DNA from: Paenibacillus xylanexedens
GTDB taxonomy: Bacteria; Bacillota; Bacilli; Paenibacillales; Paenibacillaceae
Direction: 5' to 3'
NCBI RefSeq assembly: GCF_017874615.1
Contig: NZ_JAGIKV010000003.1
Location: forward strand, 1 to 64,000
DNA length: 64,000 nucleotides
Numbering within the stretch: position 1 is the stretch's first letter; every line of letters starts with the position of its first letter. Under the pieces are notes generated by a model. It saw nothing but the letters and a program-made list of their open reading frames with translations. It was not told the DNA's origin and ran no database searches. Below, in pieces: positions 7,615 through 15,083 of the stretch. The position numbers and the translations under genes were made by a program.

Positions 7615-8550
7615 GTGAGTACTCATACAATTGAATTAACTCAGGAAAATCTGATCGGTTCATTTACTAATGAGGTAACCCCCATTTTGAGCGTAAAATC
7701 TGGTGATTCCATTCGTTTTCAGACGCTAGATGCGGGCTGGGGAACAGGTGTGAGTTATGTGGAACGCATGAAACCTTTTGATCGTCAAGGTGAAAAAGAT
7801 GGAGGTCATGCCTTAATCGGTCCGATCTATATCGATGAGGCGAAGCAAGGACAGACGTTGGAGATTGTTTTTAATGAGATCGTACCCGGAAGTTACGGGT
7901 TTACTTCCGCCGGCGGATATCCGAACTGGCAGAACCAGAAGTTACATCTAACAGAGGTTGAAGAACTGTCGCTGAACTGGACACTTGATCGCCGAACGAT
8001 GAGTGGAAGCTGTGAAATAAAAGGAAAGTCCTTCACTGTATCTCTCTCGCCGTTTATGGGTGTAGTGGGCATGCCGCCAGAGTCAGGTGGAATTCATACG
8101 ACTTGGCCGCCTCGCTATTGTGGAGGGAACATCGACTGCAAGGAACTGGTGCAGGGAAGTAAATTATATTTACCTATCCCCGTAGACGGGGGTTATCTCG
8201 CGATTGGTGATGGTCATGCACGGCAGGGAGACGGTGAAGTCAGCTGTCAGGCCATTGAATGTCCGATGGAAGTGGTGGATGTCACGCTTAATGTGATTGA
8301 TGATATGATTTTGACCAATCCTCGTGCACATACGCCATCCGGCTGGATTACCTTCGGTTTTCATGAAGATCTGAATGAGGCTACGGTTCAAGCATTAGAC
8401 GGGATGCTCAATCTGATGGGTGAGTTGTACGGACTAGATCGAGTGGAAGCGATTGCACTTGGAAGCGCGGTAATTGACCTGCGTATCACCCAAATTGTGA
8501 ATGGCGTTAAGGGTGTGCATGCTGTCCTTCCGCATGACGCTTTTAAGTAA
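7615..8550 (+). CDS. Acetamidase/formamidase family protein
   Basis: The protein has the FmdA/AmdA family course: a P-x-x-x-V-K-S-G-D-S-I-R-F start region, G-P-I-Y-I-D-E-A-K-Q-G-Q-T-L, P-F-M-G-V-V-G-M-P-P-E, C-G-G-N-I-D-C-K-E-L, L-P-I-P-V-D-G-G-Y-L-A-I-G-D-G-H-A-R-Q-G-D-G-E in pieces, and the matching D-G-H-A-x-Q-G-D-G-E metal-site motif. Members hydrolyse formamide or short amides. GTG 7615 is chosen behind AGGGAGGGAT. It releases ammonium in the cytoplasm if active. Confidence 0.88.
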   Translation: MSTHTIELTQENLIGSFTNEVTPILSVKSGDSIRFQTLDAGWGTGVSYVERMKPFDRQGEKDGGHALIGPIYIDEAKQGQTLEIVFNEIVPGSYGFTSAGGYPNWQNQKLHLTEVEELSLNWTLDRRTMSGSCEIKGKSFTVSLSPFMGVVGMPPESGGIHTTWPPRYCGGNIDCKELVQGSKLYLPIPVDGGYLAIGDGHARQGDGEVSCQAIECPMEVVDVTLNVIDDMILTNPRAHTPSGWITFGFHEDLNEATVQALDGMLNLMGELYGLDRVEAIALGSAVIDLRITQIVNGVKGVHAVLPHDAFK

Positions 8551-8598
8551 CTTAAGGCCTGTTATACGTCGTATCAGTTGAACTCGGGGGTCGATAAA

Positions 8599-9180
8599 AT
8601 GAAAGGCAGACCACAGATCGTTTTAGATATCGCAGGGGTTTTGTTAAGTAATATGTCGTTGACGTGCTGGAAAGATATGAGTGAGGAAACCAACCTATCG
8701 GCAGAATCTTTGAAAGTACATTTTGCAGGAATCAAACGAAAGCTCTGGACAGGAATGATGAGGGAAGAAGAGTTCTGGCAATCGTTGAAGGAGATGTATC
8801 CCGAATTATCAATAAGCCGAGCGAAGGACATCTTATACAATTCAATTGTTCCCTTACCAGCCGCTCAATACCTTGAGCGATGGAGTGAGTTCGCAGATAT
8901 CCATCTACTCAGCAATCATTGTAAGGAATGGATTGAGCCGAATCTGAGCTGTTTAAGCTCATTTACCAAAAGTGTAACCATCTCTAATCAAGTGGGTTTA
9001 TGCAAACCTGAGATTGAAATATACCAACGGGTCAAAACCTTCCTGGCAGATGGAGAAGAGGTTCTATTTATAGATGATCAAGAGAAAAATTTACATTCCG
9101 CTTATCTACTCGGTTGGAGGACTTTACTGGCTGACGAAGAAGGAGATTGGGTTAATGAAGTTGAGTCATTGCTAATTTAG
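8599..9180 (+). CDS. HAD superfamily hydrolase, 193 aa
   Basis: HAD motifs are recognisable: motif I D-I-A-G-V-L with the nucleophile Asp near residue 9, motif II L-L-S-N-H, motif III K in G-L-C-K-P-E-I-E-I-Y, and motif IV F-I-D-D-Q-E-K-N-L. The second motif I Asp is replaced by Ala, as small residues also replace it in YihX-type sugar phosphatases, so this is not evidence of inactivity. A helical cap lies between motifs I and II. Substrate unknown. The start is the ATG at 8599, 10-13 bases after GGGGG. Confidence 0.85.
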   Translation: MKGRPQIVLDIAGVLLSNMSLTCWKDMSEETNLSAESLKVHFAGIKRKLWTGMMREEEFWQSLKEMYPELSISRAKDILYNSIVPLPAAQYLERWSEFADIHLLSNHCKEWIEPNLSCLSSFTKSVTISNQVGLCKPEIEIYQRVKTFLADGEEVLFIDDQEKNLHSAYLLGWRTLLADEEGDWVNEVESLLI

Positions 9181-9194
9181 ACGGTACATAACCG

Positions 9195-9644
9195 CTAAAC
9201 TCCAAATTGCTTTAGATGGTGATCTAAATGCTTGTATATGCCTTTACCCCATTGCTCGGCTGTTAATTTTCCGAAGAAGGGATGGGGGTGGCGGGAGAAT
9301 TTTTCTGAAGCACCTTGTTGAAAGATATTAATCTGCTGCTCAAGCTTTTCTTTTTCTGCCATAAACTGTCGTTGGTCATCAATAATGATTGTCGGGATCG
9401 TAGACATATTATGGGGCAAGGGCTTGTCATTATAAAACATTGGTTTTGCGAACTGTCCTATAAGTCTCCCAAGTAATCCTCTAGGTGGAAAAGCATTTCC
9501 TAAGGGAATATCATGAAATGCTGAACAGTGAGCCAGCATTTGAGAGACCTGCATCGTGCCCCATTCAGGGATGGAATTTTCACTAAGTTGATCCATGCGC
9601 TCTGTAATTTCAGCGGCATTTATCGTATCAAATATACTTTTCAC
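9195..9644 (-). CDS. DUF1569 (DinB-like) protein, 149 aa
   Basis: DUF1569 members are DinB-superfamily four-helix proteins; this one shows the M-L-A-H-C motif near residue 37 and the C-terminal G-K-G-I-Y-K-H-L-D-H-H-L-K-Q-F ending with F-F-G-K-L-T-A-E-Q-W before it. These histidines would form the metal site. It starts at GTG behind GAGGTGG and converges on the HAD gene with only 14 bases between stops and no terminator in the gap. It is the only minus-strand gene in the first 14 kb. Confidence 0.8.
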   Translation of the reverse strand: MKSIFDTINAAEITERMDQLSENSIPEWGTMQVSQMLAHCSAFHDIPLGNAFPPRGLLGRLIGQFAKPMFYNDKPLPHNMSTIPTIIIDDQRQFMAEKEKLEQQINIFQQGASEKFSRHPHPFFGKLTAEQWGKGIYKHLDHHLKQFGV

Positions 9645-9800
9645 AAGACCACCTCAGTCCTCTAGGATATAAAATTTGAACTTAAACTATCATCATTCTC
9701 TTAATGAAAGGTTTATCCTCTTACTATCAAGAATAATAAGATATGGTAAGTTTAGTCAATGTATTATGGGAAAATCACAATTGAAATGGGGGCTGCTGAA

Positions 9801-10577
9801 ATGGAAAATAAGGAAACGTTTAATCTCTTAACAAATGAATATGAACGATATAGACCCGTCTATCCGAGTGAAATGTTTGATGATATTTTTACATATCTGA
9901 ATCTTAATAAAGAGGATTCCATTCTTGAGATTGGCTGCGGAACGGGGCAGGCCACTGGCGGATTGGTAAGCAAGGATTATACAAACATCACGTGTATTGA
10001 ATTAGGAAGCAACTTGGCACAGTTCACCGCAGACAAATTCAAGTCATATCCATCGATTCAAGTAATCAACACTTCATTTGAGGACTGGAATAACGAAGGA
10101 AAGCGATTTCAATTGATTGTGTCAGGAACGGCCTTTCACTTCATTGATCCGGAAGTTGGTTACCACCGGGCGTGGGAATTGCTAGAGAATACAGGTGGCA
10201 TTGGACTTTTCTGGACGATTCATGTACCGGTCTATGACCAGCTGCACAATGAAATTCGTTCCCACTACATAGCATTAGCCCCTCATCTGGATGATTCTCA
10301 ATATCCTTCGCCAGATGAAGTTATCCAGGAGCGTAAAGAAATAACAGAAAAATCCGGCTTGTTCACGGATATTGAGGTTAAGGAGTATAACTGGATACAG
10401 ACTTGCTCCAGCGAAGAATATGTCGCTTTATTAAATACCAATTCCAAACATCAGCAACTTTCTATTGATGTTCGGCGTTCACTTCTGGAGCGAGTCAAAG
10501 ATTCCATTGATGTTGCAGGTGGAACGATAGAGAAACAACATAAGGTTGCTCTTTTTCTAGGGAAGAAAAAGATCTAA
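9801..10577 (+). CDS. Class I SAM-dependent methyltransferase, 258 aa
   Basis: The SAM-binding motif I is I-L-E-I-G-C-G-T-G-Q-A-T at about residues 44-55, followed by motif II C-I-E-L-G and the F-Q-L-I-V-S-G-T-A-F-H-F-I motif IV region. The F-N-x-x-x-x-x-Y-E-R-Y-R-P-x-Y-P start is typical of a Firmicute small-molecule methyltransferase group. ATG 9801 is chosen behind TGGGGG; upstream ATGs at 9759 and 9786 are in frame but lack a site. Substrate unknown. Confidence 0.85.
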   Translation: MENKETFNLLTNEYERYRPVYPSEMFDDIFTYLNLNKEDSILEIGCGTGQATGGLVSKDYTNITCIELGSNLAQFTADKFKSYPSIQVINTSFEDWNNEGKRFQLIVSGTAFHFIDPEVGYHRAWELLENTGGIGLFWTIHVPVYDQLHNEIRSHYIALAPHLDDSQYPSPDEVIQERKEITEKSGLFTDIEVKEYNWIQTCSSEEYVALLNTNSKHQQLSIDVRRSLLERVKDSIDVAGGTIEKQHKVALFLGKKKI

Positions 10578-10621
10578 GAATATATGTTTTTATTATTCTA
10601 CTTAAGAACAGGAGAGAATAT

Positions 10622-11449
10622 ATGAGTGATCCGCGTTCAACATACAGTATCCAAACGGCAGTGTTAAGTTTACAAGAGGAATTAGAGAGGTTAAAGATGC
10701 AGGCGATAATGGGGTGGTCCAAAGAATTCCGAAATCTAGAATGGTATGGTTTGAAAAATGGAATGCGTGTATTGGAGGTCGGAAGCGGACCAGGTTACAT
10801 TACAGAGCAATTATTGAACAGTCTGCCGGACAGCGAGCTTACCTCACTTGAGATTGATCATTCACTGCAAGCACAAGCCAAAGAACGGCTGAAAGATATT
10901 CCTTCCAAGCGATTACAATTTGTAGAGTCTTCCATCTACCAGATGGATCTGCCTGATGATTCTTTTGATTTTGTCGTGGCAAGACTTATCTTTCTTCACT
11001 TGAACAATCCTGACGAAGCTGCACAAGAGATATATCGTGTACTGAAGCCTGGCGGCCGTCTTGCCATTATTGATGTGGATGACGGCGTTTTTGGAGCAGT
11101 GAATCCTGATGTTCCTGCTTTGCATACGGTATTAATGAAAATTTCGGATTATGTGGCACAACACGGCGGTAATCGTTTAATTGGTAGAAGTCTGCCGCGT
11201 CTCCTTTCTGAGAACGGATACATCGATGTCGACATTGATTCTGTCCTTCAACATAGTGATCTGTTAGGCATAGAAGGGTTTAAGCAGCAGTTTAATCTTA
11301 ATCGTTTTGTACATTTTGCTGAAAAAGGTGTGATCAGTTCGGAGGAATTTGCTCAGCTGCAACAAGCTTCTGAAGCGATAAATCATTCGCCGGAAGCCTA
11401 TGCCATGATGAATTTCATTACAGCTTGCGGCACGAAGCCATTGACATAG
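10622..11449 (+). CDS. Class I SAM-dependent methyltransferase, 275 aa
   Basis: Motif I is V-L-E-V-G-S-G-P-G-Y-I-T at about residues 49-60, then L-E-I-D for motif II and D-F-V-V-A-R-L-I-F-L-H-L plus L-K-P-G-G-R-L-A-I-I-D for motifs IV-V of the Methyltransf_11/25 type. The N-terminal 40 residues precede the fold. AGGAGAG lies 8 bases before the ATG. It follows the other methyltransferase by 44 bases, likely in the same transcript, but the two are not close copies. Confidence 0.85.
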   Translation: MSDPRSTYSIQTAVLSLQEELERLKMQAIMGWSKEFRNLEWYGLKNGMRVLEVGSGPGYITEQLLNSLPDSELTSLEIDHSLQAQAKERLKDIPSKRLQFVESSIYQMDLPDDSFDFVVARLIFLHLNNPDEAAQEIYRVLKPGGRLAIIDVDDGVFGAVNPDVPALHTVLMKISDYVAQHGGNRLIGRSLPRLLSENGYIDVDIDSVLQHSDLLGIEGFKQQFNLNRFVHFAEKGVISSEEFAQLQQASEAINHSPEAYAMMNFITACGTKPLT

Positions 11450-11483
11450 CTGGGTTGAAACTAATTAGGGACGGAGGATGGGG

Positions 11484-12431
11484 ATGAATATCGTTCAATC
11501 TTTTCAGGAATTAGTAGTTCGAGGGGATCATCAGGGTATGATTGAGTTACTGAAAAACTTCGAACAATCCAGGAAATTGTCTGTCCATGAACAAGGCTGG
11601 GTCTACTGGAATATTTCAGATGGTTATGCCTTGTTAAGAGAGCCGGAACCGCTTTATGCCAATCACCGGGAATTCTTCGAATGGGGGAGAAAAAACCTCG
11701 CCCCGGAGCAGTTACACTGGATCGTTTCGGATTCGACACAAGCGTTGTCATTATCTCTGGGGAACTACTTTGATCATTGGATGGATTGGTACCAATATGC
11801 TTGCGATCATGCCCCGAAGTTGGATACCAACCGAGGTGTTCGGTTCGAGAGTCATCGGGCTTTGGGTGGTTCGCTTTGGGTTTTGGAGAGATACAGTGAA
11901 ATGGACAGTGTGCTTGAAAATATGAATCAGCTCATACAAGAAGATGAGACATGGTCCAATATTCTTTTTGCCCGAATTACATACAACAAACAGCGTCTGG
12001 CCTATCTGTATCATGCCGGGGAGGTTGCGGGAGTCGAAGCTCTTTTGAACGAAACGATGGACTGGATTGATGAAATCAATGATGGTGCACTGAGCATTTC
12101 AAGAAAAGATGAAGTGGTCGGCAGCTGGGAGGATATTAATGTCTCCAGAAATTCGCAGAGAGATATCAACATTGCGTTAAACAATTTGGCCTGTATTTTA
12201 ACGGATATCGAAAGGTATGAGGAAAGTGTGAAATTGTTTATGCAGATACAGGAACATGGTCACCACATAAATGCATATGGTTTTTCCAAATGGATATATT
12301 CGATCTGGAAGACAAGAGGGACTGAGGCAGTTAAAGCTGCATTAGCAGCTAACGCAGCTTATGATGAAATAGCTCACCTTGTGAAACATACTCCTGAATT
12401 ATCAGAGATCAAAGGTTTAGCAGGTGATTGA
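11484..12431 (+). CDS. TPR-like helical protein, 315 aa
   Basis: The protein is almost entirely helical with repeated A-L-N-N-L-A-C-I-L, Y-E-E-S-V-K-L-F and G-W-V-Y-W-N-I-S-D-G-Y-A-L-L segments spaced like tetratricopeptide repeats, suggesting a protein-binding scaffold. It has no signal peptide or enzyme motif. I chose ATG 11484 because GGAGG is too close to the ATG at 11478. Function unknown; similar single TPR proteins occur in Paenibacillus. Confidence 0.65.
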   Translation: MNIVQSFQELVVRGDHQGMIELLKNFEQSRKLSVHEQGWVYWNISDGYALLREPEPLYANHREFFEWGRKNLAPEQLHWIVSDSTQALSLSLGNYFDHWMDWYQYACDHAPKLDTNRGVRFESHRALGGSLWVLERYSEMDSVLENMNQLIQEDETWSNILFARITYNKQRLAYLYHAGEVAGVEALLNETMDWIDEINDGALSISRKDEVVGSWEDINVSRNSQRDINIALNNLACILTDIERYEESVKLFMQIQEHGHHINAYGFSKWIYSIWKTRGTEAVKAALAANAAYDEIAHLVKHTPELSEIKGLAGD

Positions 12432-12475
12432 AGTTGCAAGAGGTTTGCACAACAACGTGAAAGGAGTGATGTGAT

Positions 12476-12535
12476 ATGAGAAACAATACGAATCCGAGTA
12501 GAAGAAATGAAGTTGCAAGAGGTGTTTTTGTCTAG
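12476..12535 (+). CDS. Candidate leader peptide, 19 aa
   Basis: The frame encodes M-R-N-N-T-N-P-S-R-R-N-E-V-A-R-G-V-F-V and stops with TAG one base before the hairpin at 12536. AAAGGAG lies 9-10 bases upstream. The short length, its own strong site and the hairpins between it and the acetyltransferase gene suggest a regulatory leader rather than a functional protein. A 16-base sequence inside it (12508-12523) repeats one at 12429-12444 overlapping the end of the previous gene. Confidence 0.5.
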   Translation: MRNNTNPSRRNEVARGVFV

Positions 12536-12596
12536 CACAGAGGACCCAGGGAAGGGTTCCGAGGGATTCCTCTGTGTAATTCTCACTAGGAGGAAT
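12536..12596 (+). promoter_or_regulatory. Mutually exclusive hairpins, one covering the ribosome binding site
   Basis: Stem A pairs 12536-12544 perfectly with 12568-12576, with an inner CCC-GGG extension (545-547 with 563-565). Stem B pairs ATTCCTC at 12566-12572 with GAGGAAT at 12590-12596, which contains part of the AGGAGG ribosome binding site of the gene at 12605. The two share 12568-12572, so forming A frees the site and forming B hides it. No T-run follows, which favours control of translation over transcription. Confidence 0.5.
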
Positions 12597-12604
12597 TTCA
12601 ATTT

Positions 12605-13051
12605 ATGATTCATTTAAAACGTGTGTCGGTGGATAATTGGTATGCATGCACCCAACTGGATGTAACTGAAGAACAGAAAAAAAGTTTTCCCGCGCCAGTT
12701 GTATACTGGATTGCTGAATCCAAGGTCGTGAACGATTTTCAACCCATGGCCATCTATTTTGATTCAGATCTGGTTGGATTTGCTGTGTACTCAGATCAAC
12801 CGGATCATGAGGATAACTACTGGATTCTTGCTCTAATGTTAGATAAAAAATACCAAGGCAGAGGTTATGGAAGAGAATCGCTTAGGAAGTTGATTGGTCT
12901 AATGAAAGAATCGCTGAATTGCAAAAGCATCATGATTGGACACAGGCCGGAAAATGGTATCGCCGGGAATCTGTATGAATCACTTGGTTTTCAGAGAGTA
13001 AGTGAGGGATTGATCGATGGCGAAGTCGTTCGGCTTCTAAGATGCAAGTAG
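12605..13051 (+). CDS. GNAT family N-acetyltransferase, 148 aa
   Basis: The GNAT acetyl-CoA loop is K-Y-Q-G-R-G-Y-G near residue 81-88, after the N-Y-W-I-L-A-L-M-L beta strand, and the C-terminal N-L-Y-E-S-L-G-F motif B is present. The layout is that of Blt/spermidine-type acetyltransferases and resembles the gene at 30933. It is preceded by the candidate leader peptide and hairpins, so induction by a translation-active compound is conceivable. The acceptor is unknown. Confidence 0.87.
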   Translation: MIHLKRVSVDNWYACTQLDVTEEQKKSFPAPVVYWIAESKVVNDFQPMAIYFDSDLVGFAVYSDQPDHEDNYWILALMLDKKYQGRGYGRESLRKLIGLMKESLNCKSIMIGHRPENGIAGNLYESLGFQRVSEGLIDGEVVRLLRCK

Positions 13052-13090
13052 TGCCAAATCACACGCGATTTGGATTATAAAGGAGGTAGC

Positions 13091-13420
13091 TTGTCTTTGA
13101 AGCATATACACATTATTTTCTCATTACTCTTTATCATGTTAGGAATTGTGATTATTACAATCTCGAAAATGATTGAAGAGGTGATTCCTAAGCTAGGGTA
13201 TGCAGCATTCCAGTCAGCAGCAGCTGGCAGTTATACTCCGAGTGATTATCAAGTGAATTTTGCACTGAATTATTGGATAGCCGCGATATGTATTTTGGGT
13301 GGAGTTATCTGTTTAATTAGTACAATGAATGTTGTCAGAAACTACATTCATGAAATGAATATAAGAAACAGAGCGTTTGATGAAACTCATAATTATGACG
13401 ACACAAGAGAACTGAAATAG
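13091..13420 (+). CDS. Small membrane protein with two transmembrane segments
   Basis: Two hydrophobic helices span about residues 5-25 and 60-80, separated by a roughly 35-residue segment with G-S-Y-T-P-S-D-Y, and the C-terminus is charged and probably cytoplasmic. AAAGGAGG precedes a TTG at 13091; a second TTG at 13097 is equally possible. The protein at 37372 has the same length class and helix-loop-helix plan. Function unknown. Confidence 0.65.
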   Translation: MSLKHIHIIFSLLFIMLGIVIITISKMIEEVIPKLGYAAFQSAAAGSYTPSDYQVNFALNYWIAAICILGGVICLISTMNVVRNYIHEMNIRNRAFDETHNYDDTRELK

Positions 13421-13457
13421 GTTATGATATGACATAAAAAAGAAGGGGCGGATATAC

Positions 13458-13982
13458 ATGATTACATTCCAATACTTTGAACCGGAAGATTTTGATCAAC
13501 TGATCGAATGGAGTGGGGATGAAGCATTTTTGCTCCAGTGGGCCGGCCCTCAGTTCCAATATCCACTTTCCAGAGAGCAGCTATCGGATTATTTGCATGG
13601 TGCCAATGATAAGAACACTTCAAATAAGTTCATTTATAAAGTGATGGATGAATCGACTCAGGAGATTGTGGGCCATATTGCTCTTGGCGGTATCGATCGA
13701 TATAATCGTTCAGGGCGTATCGGTAAGGTGCTTCTTGGCAAGCCATATCAGGGTAAAGGTTATGGAAAGCAAATGATCGATGAGGCACTTCGAATTGGAT
13801 TTGAAGAGGAGAAGTTACACCGGATCAGTCTGGGCGTATTTGATTTTAATGTCTCAGCCATCCGATGTTATGAAAAAGCGGGCTTTGTACAAGAAGGACT
13901 TATTCGTGATGCAAGAAGATATGAAGATACCTTCTGGAATCTTATGGAGATGAGCATATTAGAAAACGAATGGAAAAAATGA
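13458..13982 (+). CDS. GNAT family N-acetyltransferase (RimJ/RimL type), 174 aa
   Basis: The RimJ/RimL-like layout is clear: an F-E-P-E-D-F-D-Q-L start, I-G-K-V-L-L-G before the acetyl-CoA loop K-P-Y-Q-G-K-G-Y-G-K, the H-R-I-S-L-G-V-F strand, N-x-x-A-I-R-C-Y-E-K-A-G-F and the typical R-x-x-x-x-W-N-L-M-E-M end. These enzymes acetylate N-termini or small amines. AAGGGGCGG is the likely ribosome binding site. The gene ends the first accessory stretch. Confidence 0.9.
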   Translation: MITFQYFEPEDFDQLIEWSGDEAFLLQWAGPQFQYPLSREQLSDYLHGANDKNTSNKFIYKVMDESTQEIVGHIALGGIDRYNRSGRIGKVLLGKPYQGKGYGKQMIDEALRIGFEEEKLHRISLGVFDFNVSAIRCYEKAGFVQEGLIRDARRYEDTFWNLMEMSILENEWKK

Positions 13983-14075
13983 CTTCGCAAAAGGGATCAT
14001 CATACTTGAGCTTCATCTTTCTTGAGGAACACTTCGATGAACGGATGTAATAACTACGTGTACGAAAATTTAAAT

Positions 14076-14117
14076 GGGGATGTCCTCTTGTCATCAGAAT
14101 GACAGGAGGACATCCCC
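14076..14117. terminator. Long bidirectional terminator-like hairpin
   Basis: A 12 bp outer stem (14076-14087 with 14106-14117), a T-G pair and a 6 bp inner stem around a CAGA loop give about 19 stacked pairs. AT-rich tracts flank both sides, so it can end the + strand accessory transcript and the minus-strand sensor operon whose last stop begins at 14120. Confidence 0.75.
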
Positions 14118-15083
14118 TTAATTAATTGCTTCCTGGTTTATTTCAATGATCCCCGTATCAATAAATTCCTTCACAGGCACACCGTCGCTAGCGAGTAACA
14201 GGGTCTCCATCATTTTGGTACCCCAGACTTCTTCATTCTGCGAAATAACGGCAGACAATTGACCGTTGAGCAACCCGTTTTCGCTGGTTGGGCTGTCACC
14301 AAACGCGATTAAATGCCGGTTAAGGCCTTTTGCTTTCCAGATCAGGGTAGAGGCAGAGACAGAAACAAAATCGAGCCCGATAATCGCATTGAAGTGAGGG
14401 TGAGCTTGAATCATGTTCTCCATATCGGACATGGCTTGATCTTCATTCCCTTGATGATAACGAACTTCCAAGATTTCGATGTCTGTTTCACTGCGGATAT
14501 AATCAATGAATCCATTAAGCCGCTGCTGCAAACCTTGCATCTCCTCCAAGCCATTCTCGACAAGAATCATGCCTTGATTATGCAGGAGTCGTGTAGTCGT
14601 CATCGCGAATTGCTGGCCAGTGCGATAGTTATCAGCGCCCACATAAGCGATTCGATGACTGGTTGGGACATCTGACTCAAATGTAATGACAGGAATACCC
14701 GCAGCTTGGGCTGCATCAATAACGGGAGTAAGTGCAGCAGCATCCACAGGAGATATAGCTATCCCGTCCACATGCTGTTTGATCATATTCTCCATGATAC
14801 GGATCTGTTGTTCGGTATTGGCTTCATCAGGGGCATTTACAATTAACGTGATATTGTGTTTCCCTGCATACTCCGTTGCATCCTTCGTGATCATCTCATA
14901 GGTTGGATACGTCATTGGATAAATGATACCAAAAGTTTTGCTCGCTGCAGATTTCTCTACGGGTGAAGTTGCAGGAAGTGTTACAGCCATCTGCTGTGGA
15001 CGAATATGTGCCGAACCGGATGAAATGATCATCGGGAACAGCAGTATTAGTGTAAGTAAAAGTGCAAATTTGGCTTTATTCAT
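14118..15083 (-). CDS. Sugar-binding protein (RbsB/Peripla_BP_4 type) without lipobox, likely sensor partner
   Basis: An N-terminal hydrophobic segment (residues 5-25) lacks a lipobox cysteine, so the protein is secreted or membrane-tethered. The rest is a periplasmic-binding fold: I-I-Y-P-M-T-Y-P start, V-D-G-I-A-I-S-P-V-D, A-A-G-I-P-V-I-T-F-E, I-A-Y-V-G-A-D-N, A-I-I-G-L-D. Its gene overlaps the end of the YesN-type regulator by 8 bases and has no permease in the operon. In Clostridium, XylFII-LytS-YesN shows such a protein acting with a kinase to sense sugar; I infer the same arrangement here. Confidence 0.8.
   Translation of the reverse strand: MNKAKFALLLTLILLFPMIISSGSAHIRPQQMAVTLPATSPVEKSAASKTFGIIYPMTYPTYEMITKDATEYAGKHNITLIVNAPDEANTEQQIRIMENMIKQHVDGIAISPVDAAALTPVIDAAQAAGIPVITFESDVPTSHRIAYVGADNYRTGQQFAMTTTRLLHNQGMILVENGLEEMQGLQQRLNGFIDYIRSETDIEILEVRYHQGNEDQAMSDMENMIQAHPHFNAIIGLDFVSVSASTLIWKAKGLNRHLIAFGDSPTSENGLLNGQLSAVISQNEEVWGTKMMETLLLASDGVPVKEFIDTGIIEINQEAIN

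Noticed and set aside
8599..9180. Inactive HAD enzyme because motif I lacks its second Asp
   Set aside because: Small residues at this position are normal in related sugar phosphatases.
12536..12576. T-box or other riboswitch
   Set aside because: No AGGGTGG-type T-box motif or specifier stem was found; the hairpins fit translational control better.
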